Source: an uncultured Erysipelotrichaceae bacterium (GTDB lineage Bacteria; Bacillota_I; Bacilli_A; RF39; UBA660). Taken from it: DNA of 5,105 bases. The stretch is taken from NCBI GenBank assembly GCA_902795755.1, contig CADBMO010000012.1, positions 1 through 5,105 of the forward strand. Direction: 5' to 3'. Every line of letters begins with the position of its first letter. Position 1 is the stretch's first letter. The position numbers were made by a program, and so were the translations under genes. The notes beneath the pieces were generated by a model. That model saw only the letters and a program-made list of their open reading frames with translations, ran no database searches and was not told the DNA's origin. Below are positions 1-4,239 of the stretch, in pieces.

Positions 1-1
1 A

Positions 2-78
2 TGGTCGGAGAAACAGGATTTGAACCTGCAACCTCTGCGTCCCGAACGCAGTGCACTACCAAATTGTGCTACTCTCCG
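2..78 (-). tRNA. tRNA-Pro (anticodon CGG)
   Basis: Read on the minus strand this folds into a full cloverleaf of 77 nt with encoded CCA. The acceptor stem is CGGAGAG against TTCTCCG, closing with one G-U pair. The anticodon stem CTGCG/CGCAG carries the loop TTCGGGA, giving anticodon CGG, which reads the proline codon CCG. The T-loop is TTCAAAT and the discriminator base is A. It lies one base downstream of tRNA-Arg(CCG), so the two are almost certainly co-transcribed and processed apart. It matches the tRNA-Pro(TGG) at 1887-1963 at about 68 of 77 positions, and every difference is a transition. Confidence 0.95.
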
Positions 79-79
79 A

Positions 80-157
80 TGGTGCTCACGAAAAGATTTG
101 AACTTTTGACCTTTACCTTCGGAGGGTAACGCTCTATCCAGTCTGAGCTACGTGAGC
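80..157 (-). tRNA. tRNA-Arg (anticodon CCG)
   Basis: This is a minus-strand cloverleaf of 78 nt with encoded CCA. The acceptor stem is GCTCACG/CGTGAGC and the D-arm GCTC/GAGC. The anticodon stem TTACC/GGTAA has loop CTCCGAA, giving anticodon CCG, which reads the arginine codon CGG. The T-arm is AAAAG/CTTTT with loop TTCAAAT. It is the first gene of an Arg-Pro pair. Both members read G-ending codons that should be rare in such an AT-rich genome. Confidence 0.95.
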
Positions 158-168
158 ATAAGAAAAAA

Positions 169-197
169 ATACTATTTTTCTTTTTAACTATATTTAA
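169..197 (-). promoter_or_regulatory. possible weak promoter for the minus-strand tRNA pair
   Basis: On the minus strand TTAAAT (197-192) and TAGTAT (174-169) are separated by 17 bases, which would start transcription about 5 bases before tRNA-Arg(CCG). Both boxes are poor matches to consensus, so the pair may instead be read through from the exonuclease gene 45 bases upstream. The same stretch (about 160-182) has an imperfect A/T-only inverted repeat (AAGAAAAA against TTTTTCTT), which could be a weak terminator of that gene. I cannot choose between these readings. Confidence 0.3.
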
Positions 198-201
198 TCA
201 T

Positions 202-957
202 CTACTTTAAATCAATATCAATTCCTATAGGACAATGATCGGATCCGTAAACGTCAGTATAAATAATTGGATTTGATACTTTATCAATAATACTATTTGA
301 TACTAAAAAATAATCTATTCTCCATCCAATGTTATTAGCACGAGCATTACCCATATAACTCCACCATGAATACTGTTCTTTAGCTGGATAAAATTGTCTA
401 TAAGTATCAATAAAACCAGATTCTAATAGCTTTGTAAACTTATCTCTTTCTTCATATGTAAATCCTGCGTTGCCTATGTTAGCTTTTGCATTTTTAATAT
501 CTATTTCTTCGTGTGCAACATTAAAGTCCCCACATATAACAACAGGCTTTTTCTTTTCTAAGTTTTTTAAATAATTTTTTAAATCATCTTCCCACTTCAT
601 TCGATAGTCTAGTCTTGATAAATCTCTTTTAACATTTGGCACATACTGATTAACTAAATAATAGTCTTCAAATTCAAGAGTGATTACTCTACCTTCATGA
701 TCATGCTCATCTACCCCTATTCCATACGTGACATTTATAGGTTCATATAGAGAATATATTAATGTCCCTGAATAACCTTTCCTATCAGCAGGATTTAAAT
801 AGCAATAATAATCTTTAGGCTCAAAATCTATTTGTTCTTTTAAAGCCTTTACTTCTTGTAAACAATATATATCTGCATCACATGCATAAAAAAATTCTTC
901 AAACCCTTTTTTTAAACAAGCCCTAAAACCTGCAACATTCCATGATACTAACTTCAT
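202..957 (-). CDS. exoA: exodeoxyribonuclease III / AP endonuclease (Xth/ExoA type)
   Basis: This is a 251-residue enzyme of the endonuclease/exonuclease/phosphatase fold. The family cuts DNA 5' to abasic sites and trims 3' blocks in base-excision repair, using divalent metal in the cytoplasm. The expected signatures appear in order: SWNVAGFRA with Asn7; CLQEVKA with metal-binding Glu35; NQYVPN with catalytic Tyr104; GDFNVAHEEID with Asp144 and Asn146; GWRIDYFLVSN with Asp214; and C-terminal GSDHCPIG with Asp240 and His241. Length is normal for the family and no key residue is missing. Start choice: an in-frame ATG at 969 exists, but the GGAGG ribosome binding site (967-963) lies between it and the ATG at 957, and family members begin MKLVSWN. 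I therefore use 957. The gene is divergent from the 173-residue gene and is followed by the minus-strand tRNA pair. Confidence 0.95.
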   Translation of the reverse strand: MKLVSWNVAGFRACLKKGFEEFFYACDADIYCLQEVKALKEQIDFEPKDYYCYLNPADRKGYSGTLIYSLYEPINVTYGIGVDEHDHEGRVITLEFEDYYLVNQYVPNVKRDLSRLDYRMKWEDDLKNYLKNLEKKKPVVICGDFNVAHEEIDIKNAKANIGNAGFTYEERDKFTKLLESGFIDTYRQFYPAKEQYSWWSYMGNARANNIGWRIDYFLVSNSIIDKVSNPIIYTDVYGSDHCPIGIDIDLK

Positions 958-962
958 ATGTA

Positions 963-967
963 CCTCC
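963..967 (-). promoter_or_regulatory. ribosome binding site that fixes the exonuclease start
   Basis: GGAGG on the minus strand sits 5 bases before ATG 957. It is itself part of the codons that would follow ATG 969, which rules out the longer start. Confidence 0.8.
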
Positions 968-973
968 AAATTA

Positions 974-997
974 ATTATAACATATAATTGAATTATA
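974..997 (-). promoter_or_regulatory. candidate -10 boxes for the exonuclease gene
   Basis: Two TATAAT boxes lie on the minus strand, at 997-992 and 979-974. The second has an extended -10 (TGT before TATAAT) but would start the RNA almost on the GGAGG. The first gives a leader of roughly 27 bases and is more conventional. Neither has a clear -35, so the true start site is undecided. Confidence 0.45.
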
Positions 998-1024
998 ACT
1001 CTAGTATTCTAGCAATAAATAATG

Positions 1025-1053
1025 TTGACTTTTATATGAATAAATGATAATAT
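1025..1053 (+). promoter_or_regulatory. promoter of the 173-residue gene
   Basis: TTGACT (1025-1030) and TAATAT (1048-1053) are 17 bases apart, with TGA just before the -10 (extended -10). Transcription should begin near 1060, followed by the AAAGGA ribosome binding site at 1066-1071. It is divergent from the exonuclease promoter. Confidence 0.65.
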
Positions 1054-1078
1054 ACTTTCCGTTTGAAAGGAATAGAAA

Positions 1079-1600
1079 ATGAACACTAAAATAGTAAACG
1101 ATACTAAAAATTATATTAAAAAGAATATTGATGATAATAATGTGAGAAGAGATGTTTTAATTGTTTTTGACAATTATATATCTACATTAGATAATATTTA
1201 TAATTGTATAAAAGAAGATGATGAGTTATCTGCAGACATATATTTAAAAGCAGCAGTAGGATCATTTACAAAAAGACTAGATATTTTTTTAGAAGGAAAT
1301 GGCTATCCTTATTATAAAGTTTCTTATATAATAGCTAATAAGAGTTTGTATGATGAAGAAAAATTGAATAATAAACACTTATCATATCTTTATAATAAAA
1401 TTATATTTGGTGATTTTAGTTTTGAATTTTATTATGAAATACTTATGTATCCAAATAAGAATTATAAGACAATATGTTGTGATTTAGATAATTTAATGGC
1501 ACATTTAGGTTATAATAATCACATAAAAAAATATAAAGATGCTAATATAAATGTTAAAAAATATAAATCTTTATGTAAAGCTATTGAAAATGTAGAATAA
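1079..1600 (+). CDS. hypothetical protein, 173 residues, not recognised
   Basis: I do not recognise this protein. It is a real gene by context: it has its own promoter (1025-1053), an AAAGGA site 7 bases before the ATG, no interruption, and a strong hairpin terminator that begins immediately after the stop. The product is soluble, with no signal peptide or convincing membrane helix, and is rich in Lys, Asn, Asp and Tyr. The N-terminal 65 residues look helical and charged. The middle is aromatic-rich (around 75-120, with several Tyr-Tyr and Phe-x-Phe pairs), and the C-terminal 40 residues are lysine-rich. Two adjacent cysteines sit at ICCDLDNL near residue 133. It is a single-gene unit between a repair gene and tRNA genes. 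It could be a lineage-specific host gene or a remnant of an earlier tRNA-linked insertion; nothing in it decides which. Confidence 0.7.
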   Translation: MNTKIVNDTKNYIKKNIDDNNVRRDVLIVFDNYISTLDNIYNCIKEDDELSADIYLKAAVGSFTKRLDIFLEGNGYPYYKVSYIIANKSLYDEEKLNNKHLSYLYNKIIFGDFSFEFYYEILMYPNKNYKTICCDLDNLMAHLGYNNHIKKYKDANINVKKYKSLCKAIENVE

Positions 1601-1630
1601 AAAAAATACCTAATTTTAGGTATTTTTTAT
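1601..1630 (+). terminator. intrinsic terminator after the 173-residue gene
   Basis: A perfect 12-bp stem has arms AAAAAATACCTA (1601-1612) and TAGGTATTTTTT (1617-1628) around a 4-base loop. The 3' arm ends in a T run and the stem starts one base after the stop codon. Because the outer part is A/T on both sides, it could work in either direction. Confidence 0.85.
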
Positions 1631-1704
1631 TTTATTATTATTAATCCTACATTACACTAACCCTTAAAAGTTTGTTGTAAGAATTTTAAATTCATAAAAT
1701 ACTA

Positions 1705-1733
1705 TTGAAAAAAATTACTTTTAATGATATAAT
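1705..1733 (+). promoter_or_regulatory. promoter of tRNA-Arg(ACG)
   Basis: TTGAAA (1705-1710) and TATAAT (1728-1733) have 17-base spacing, with TGA before the -10 (extended -10). The predicted start is near 1740, about 15 bases before the tRNA. The stretch from 1631 to 1704 shows nothing else. Confidence 0.8.
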
Positions 1734-1754
1734 TAGTGTCGTTCTAAAAGAACT

Positions 1755-1831
1755 GCGCTCGTAGCTCAGCTGGATAGAGCACTTGGCTACGAACCAAGGG
1801 GTCAGGGGTTCGAATCCCTTCGAGCGCGCCA
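1755..1831 (+). tRNA. tRNA-Arg (anticodon ACG)
   Basis: This is a 77-nt cloverleaf with encoded CCA. The acceptor stem is GCGCTCG/CGAGCGC, the D-arm GCTC/GAGC, and the T-arm AGGGG/CCCTT with loop TTCGAAT. The anticodon stem CTTGG/CCAAG with loop CTACGAA gives anticodon ACG, normally edited to ICG by TadA to read CGU, CGC and CGA. It is the major arginine CGN tRNA. tRNA-Pro(TGG) follows after 55 bases and has its own promoter. Confidence 0.97.
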
Positions 1832-1844
1832 TTTTATTTTATTA

Positions 1845-1874
1845 TTGACTTTATTTTAATTTATATGATATAAT
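1845..1874 (+). promoter_or_regulatory. promoter of tRNA-Pro(TGG)
   Basis: TTGACT (1845-1850) and TATAAT (1869-1874) are 18 bases apart, with an extended -10 (TGATATAAT) identical to that of the tRNA-Arg(ACG) promoter. Initiation near 1881 would leave a leader of about 6 bases. Confidence 0.85.
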
Positions 1875-1886
1875 CATATTGCTCTT

Positions 1887-1963
1887 CGGAAAGTAGCACA
1901 ATTTGGTAGTGCACTACATTTGGGATGTAGGGGTTGCAGGTTCAAATCCTGTCTTTCCGACCA
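1887..1963 (+). tRNA. tRNA-Pro (anticodon TGG), likely integration target
   Basis: This is a 77-nt cloverleaf with encoded CCA. The acceptor stem is CGGAAAG/CTTTCCG. The anticodon stem CTACA/TGTAG with loop TTTGGGA gives anticodon TGG, the general proline isoacceptor. The T-arm is GCAGG/CCTGT with loop TTCAAAT. Its 3' end directly faces the tyrosine integrase operon, the usual arrangement when an element has integrated into a tRNA 3' end and rebuilt the gene. Here the tRNA is complete. It is about 88% identical to tRNA-Pro(CGG) at 2-78. Confidence 0.97.
1934..1963 (+). other. putative attachment site (tRNA-Pro 3' end)
   Basis: The T-arm and 3' acceptor arm of tRNA-Pro(TGG) are the expected crossover segment for an integrase that lies 100 bases away. 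No second copy marking the far end of the element is inside the window, so the core is inferred from position only. The related tRNA-Pro(CGG) shares the T-arm part of this segment. Confidence 0.35.
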
Positions 1964-1974
1964 TTTAGTTTATA

Positions 1975-1997
1975 ATCCCTTATTTTATAAGGGTTTT
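1975..1997 (+). terminator. terminator after tRNA-Pro(TGG)
   Basis: The stem CCCTTAT (1977-1983) / ATAAGGG (1987-1993) with a TTT loop is followed by TTTT. It lies 11 bases past the tRNA. If the tRNA is the integration site, this terminator belongs to the element rather than to the original locus. Confidence 0.7.
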
Positions 1998-2019
1998 ATA
2001 ATATTTTAATATCTATACC

Positions 2020-2049
2020 CCTTAAAAATCCCTTGTTCGATTTTTAAGG
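2020..2049 (-). repeat. 11-bp inverted repeat downstream of the integrase
   Basis: Perfect arms CCTTAAAAATC (2020-2030) and GATTTTTAAGG (2039-2049) flank an 8-base loop, 14 bases past the integrase stop. As a minus-strand terminator it lacks a U-run after the stem, so it is either an atypical terminator or an arm-type integrase/host-factor site near the attachment point. Confidence 0.5.
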
Positions 2050-2062
2050 CTCATATTTATTT

Positions 2063-3148
2063 TTAAATTGATGATAGATTTTCAAGAGCAATAATTGTTT
2101 TGTCTTCATCTTCTGGAATAAGATGAGCATAGGTATTGAAAGTCATTTCTATATTGGAGTGTCCTAGTCTTTTCGAAACAACTGTTATAGGTACTCCTTT
2201 TGAAATAAGTAAGGATGCATGACTATGTCTGAAATCATGTATTCTTATTTTTTTTATACCTGAATCTTTACAATACTTATCTTTTCTTCTAGCAATTGTA
2301 GTAGGTGCTAGTGGAACAATTCCACCAAATACATACCAATTATCACTGAAATCTACCATGTTTTTATAATAGTTTTTTAATTTGTTTAAACTTTCTATAA
2401 GATTTTTGTCTATTCTTATTCTTCTAACTGATCCATTTGTCTTAGGTGTATTAATAATAAACTTACCATCATCTTTTTCTTTTGCAATAGTTTTATATAC
2501 ATCAATATAACCATTAGTAATATCACACCATTTTAATGCTAAACATTCTCCTTGTCTTAAACCAGTAAAATATAATGTTTCAAAAAATGTTTTATAAACT
2601 AAATCATCAACTTTTGCAATAAATGATTTATACTCATCAAATGTCCAAAAATTAACTCTACTAGGTTTTATATTTCTTTTTGAAAAATTACCAACCTGAC
2701 TTGCAATGTTATGTTCTAATCCGTAAAACTTAATAGCATAATTTAAAATAGTTACCATTGAGCCATGAATACTAGATAAGTATTTATAACTGAATCCTTG
2801 GCTTTCTATTTTAGATTGCCATTTAGTATATATTGATGCATTAATCTTATTAATTTCATAATCTTTAAAATATGGTAATATATGATTATTAAACTTACTA
2901 ACAGTTTTTCTATAAGACTGTTTTTTTTGTTTCATCTTTGCGTGTAAATCATATTCTTCCCATAATTTAGAAAATAGTATTTTATTATCTTCCTTTACAT
3001 CAGTAGTTAAAAAATCTCTTTCCGCTGCTAATGCCTCTCTTTTCGATTTGAAACCATTTTTTTGATATTGTTTTCTTATACCATTATTATCACTTTTATA
3101 ACACCTAAAATACCATAACTTAGAACTATTATCTTGGTATACTGGCAT
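2063..3148 (-). CDS. int: tyrosine recombinase / integrase
   Basis: This 361-residue site-specific recombinase would integrate and excise the element at the adjacent tRNA-Pro. Three domains are visible. An N-terminal arm-binding domain spans about 1-50 (Tn916/phage integrase AP2-like pattern, with VYQDNSSKLWYFRCY and GFKSKREALAAE). A helical core-binding domain spans about 55-155. The catalytic domain spans about 165-361. All active-site residues are present: Arg198 in TGLRQGE, Lys236 in NTPKTNGS, His304 and Arg307 in HDFRHSHA, His330 in LGHSN, and the nucleophile Tyr340 in NTYAHL. Length is standard and nothing suggests decay. An AGGAGG site at 3158-3153 lies 4 bases before the ATG, inside the 18-base gap after the upstream xis-like gene, so the two form one operon. 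Their shared promoter is probably at 3601-3629. The gene reads toward the tRNA. Confidence 0.96.
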   Translation of the reverse strand: MPVYQDNSSKLWYFRCYKSDNNGIRKQYQKNGFKSKREALAAERDFLTTDVKEDNKILFSKLWEEYDLHAKMKQKKQSYRKTVSKFNNHILPYFKDYEINKINASIYTKWQSKIESQGFSYKYLSSIHGSMVTILNYAIKFYGLEHNIASQVGNFSKRNIKPSRVNFWTFDEYKSFIAKVDDLVYKTFFETLYFTGLRQGECLALKWCDITNGYIDVYKTIAKEKDDGKFIINTPKTNGSVRRIRIDKNLIESLNKLKNYYKNMVDFSDNWYVFGGIVPLAPTTIARRKDKYCKDSGIKKIRIHDFRHSHASLLISKGVPITVVSKRLGHSNIEMTFNTYAHLIPEDEDKTIIALENLSSI

Positions 3149-3166
3149 TTTTCCTCCTTTCCGTTA

Positions 3167-3424
3167 CTATAATAACATGTTTTTGTCTTGTAATGCTCGT
3201 TGTGTAATATAATTTTCATCTAAATCTAAATATTCAAGTACATATCTAGTAGGTACATACTTTGTTTTACTATTAGGTAGTGTTTTACCAGATTTAACTA
3301 TCTTTTCTTCAATTACATTTCTTATTTTAGTAGCAGTATCACGACTACATCTAGCAATTTGTCTAATTTCTTTAACACTTACCCAAGGTTTTCGTATTAT
3401 ATCGTATAACTCTGTGTATGTCAT
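3167..3424 (-). CDS. xis: small winged-HTH protein, probable excisionase
   Basis: This 85-residue protein is encoded 18 bases upstream of the integrase on the same strand. Residues about 14-40 (WVSVKEIRQIARCSRDTATKI region) form a helix-turn-helix. A basic segment (KSGKTLPNSKTKYVP, about 44-58) would form the wing, and VPTRYVLEYL is the closing helix. This layout resembles small DUF3173/excisionase-type proteins found beside Tn916-class integrases in Firmicutes. Such proteins bend attachment-site DNA and bias the integrase toward excision. The assignment rests on fold pattern and position, not on a recognised signature. The GAAAGGAG site lies 6 bases before the ATG. A leader of about 170 bases precedes it. 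Confidence 0.7.
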   Translation of the reverse strand: MTYTELYDIIRKPWVSVKEIRQIARCSRDTATKIRNVIEEKIVKSGKTLPNSKTKYVPTRYVLEYLDLDENYITQRALQDKNMLL

Positions 3425-3454
3425 ATTTCACTCCTTTCTTAATTTTTTAGATTA

Positions 3455-3535
3455 TTCCTGACAACCCGTGCCAATAGGGCTTACTTTCCTTGCATTTGTT
3501 TAACGAGTCGGCATATATCGGAGACTTCCAACTCT
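3455..3535 (-). ncRNA. GC-rich leader segment with competing hairpins (candidate cis-acting RNA)
   Basis: Within the predicted xis-int leader, about 80 bases reach roughly 45% GC, against about 25% on either side, with no ORF. In the minus-strand RNA, GAGUUGG (3534-3528) can pair with CCGACUC (3511-3505) through one G-U pair; the plus-strand RNA would have a C-A mismatch there. Downstream, AAGCCC (3482-3477) can pair with GGGUU (3467-3463) with one bulged G. An alternative helix, UGCCGA (3513-3508) with UUGGCA (3474-3469), would break both. No U-run follows. This could be a regulatory leader, but I do not recognise the family. Confidence 0.4.
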
Positions 3536-3565
3536 ATATAATTTTCAAAGAACAATATTAATAGC

Positions 3566-3586
3566 CAACTATTTGTATAATAGTTG
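3566..3586. repeat. 21-bp palindrome at the start of the xis-int transcript
   Basis: CAACTATT (3566-3573) and AATAGTTG (3579-3586) are perfect inverted arms around 5 bases. It begins about 8 bases after the predicted minus-strand start, so it may be a DNA operator or a 5' RNA hairpin. The outer flanks do not extend the symmetry. Confidence 0.6.
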
Positions 3587-3600
3587 CACTATTTAGTTCA

Positions 3601-3629
3601 ATTATATGTAATTTTTGAACCTATGTCAA
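3601..3629 (-). promoter_or_regulatory. consensus promoter of xis-int
   Basis: On the minus strand a perfect TTGACA (3629-3624) and a perfect TATAAT (3606-3601) are exactly 17 bases apart. Initiation near 3594 gives a leader of about 170 bases before xis. Such a strong promoter in front of recombination genes needs a repressor, which fits the GTTCAA sites overlapping both boxes. Confidence 0.88.
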
Positions 3630-3631
3630 GC

Positions 3632-3687
3632 AAAAAGTTCAAAAAAATTAAGAAAATGACAAAAAAGGTGCAAAAATGTGCTAAAAA
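3632..3687. other. phased A-tracts, predicted curved DNA
   Basis: Six A-tracts of 4 to 7 bases are centred near 3634, 3644, 3654, 3663, 3674 and 3685, an average step of about 10 bases. Tracts repeated at the helical period bend DNA in one direction. They fill the space between the -35 boxes of the two divergent promoters. Confidence 0.65.
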
Positions 3688-3688
3688 C

Positions 3689-3717
3689 TTGCATTTAAGT
3701 TCAAAATAGTGTATAAT
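3689..3717 (+). promoter_or_regulatory. promoter of the repressor operon
   Basis: TTGCAT (3689-3694) and a perfect TATAAT (3712-3717) are 17 bases apart, and initiation is expected near 3724. The spacer contains one GTTCAA half-site and an AAATAGTG element, so autoregulation is likely. The -35 is only a partial match, making this promoter weaker than the opposing one. Confidence 0.72.
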
Positions 3718-3726
3718 TCTACTCGT

Positions 3727-3734
3727 AAAGGAGG
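3727..3734 (+). promoter_or_regulatory. ribosome binding site that fixes the repressor start
   Basis: AAAGGAGG is placed 7 bases before ATG 3742. The longer in-frame GTG at 3709 lies before the -10 box and upstream of the expected RNA start, so it cannot be the initiator. Confidence 0.9.
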
Positions 3735-3741
3735 AAATACC

Positions 3742-4239
3742 ATGGAAAATAAATCAGTTGGAGAATTAATAACTGAAGCAAGAGAAAAACAAGGTATATC
3801 TAAAAATCAATTAGCAGAATTAACTAAAATAAGCCATACCGAAATAGCAAGAATTGAATCTGGAGAAAGAGAAATACCTAATCCAAAGACTTTAAGAAAG
3901 ATAAGTAAGTATGTAGGTATAAACTATAATGATTTAATGTATGCTGCTGGTTTAGGTGCAAAAATAAGTCCACTTAATCCTTATTTAATAGAATACTACT
4001 CTAATTTAAGGGGAAGTGAATTAAGAGATGCATTAAACAATATAGAAAATAATATTAAAAGTAATACCATATTAATTGAATCTTTAAAAAAATCAGAAGA
4101 ACTAGAACAAGATGAAGAAAAGAAAAATGTATTATCAGATACATTAGAAGATTTAGAATATCAAAACTCTACAAATATAGAAATAAAAAAATTGCTAGAA
4201 AGCACAGCAATTAAGGAATTTAGAAATGAAAACATTTAA
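3742..4239 (+). CDS. Cro/CI-type HTH repressor of the element
   Basis: This 165-residue DNA-binding regulator probably keeps the integration genes silent. Residues about 6-66 form an XRE-family helix-turn-helix domain (LITEAREKQGISKNQLAEL, then SHTEIARIESGE as recognition helix, then NPKTLRKISKYVGINYNDLM). Residues about 85-160 are highly charged, Glu/Lys/Asn-rich and helical, probably a coiled-coil dimerisation segment. There is no S24 peptidase domain with the Ser-Lys dyad used for RecA-driven self-cleavage, and no ImmA-like HExxH protease gene is seen nearby, so SOS-type induction by these known routes is not supported. It is divergent from xis-int and the first gene of a two-gene operon: its last 14 bases overlap the membrane-protein gene. 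Likely targets are the GTTCAA sites at 3587-3711. A role as activator cannot be excluded. Confidence 0.9.
   Translation: MENKSVGELITEAREKQGISKNQLAELTKISHTEIARIESGEREIPNPKTLRKISKYVGINYNDLMYAAGLGAKISPLNPYLIEYYSNLRGSELRDALNNIENNIKSNTILIESLKKSEELEQDEEKKNVLSDTLEDLEYQNSTNIEIKKLLESTAIKEFRNENI

Larger units (their letters stand above)
3587..3711. promoter_or_regulatory. putative repressor operators (GTTCAA half-sites)
   Basis: GTTCAA occurs four times: plus strand at 3596-3601, 3637-3642 and 3699-3704, and minus strand at 3620-3615. The copy at 3612-3620 (TTTTTGAAC) and that at 3637-3645 (GTTCAAAAA) form a perfect 9-bp-arm inverted repeat around the -35 of the xis-int promoter. The copies at 3596 and 3615 bracket its -10. 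The fourth lies in the spacer of the repressor promoter. CACTATTT (3587-3594) and AAATAGTG (3704-3711) form another inverted pair linking the two promoters. Binding by the adjacent HTH repressor is inferred. Confidence 0.55.

Noticed and set aside
958..969. In-frame ATG at 969 as the exonuclease start
   Set aside because: The GGAGG ribosome binding site lies after it and the family begins at MKLVSWN, so 957 is the start.
1681..1693. Short palindrome GAATTTTAAATTC before the tRNA-Arg(ACG) promoter
   Set aside because: It is A/T-dominated and short, without a T-run or regulatory partner; such words are common at this base composition.
3481..3514. Two minus-strand mini-ORFs (MPTR at 3514-3500 and MQGK at 3495-3481) as leader peptides
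   Set aside because: Each has only four codons and no well-placed ribosome binding site; chance occurrence is likely.
3709..3741. In-frame GTG at 3709 as the repressor start
   Set aside because: It overlaps the promoter upstream of the -10 and the expected RNA start; ATG 3742 has a strong ribosome binding site and begins a normal HTH domain.
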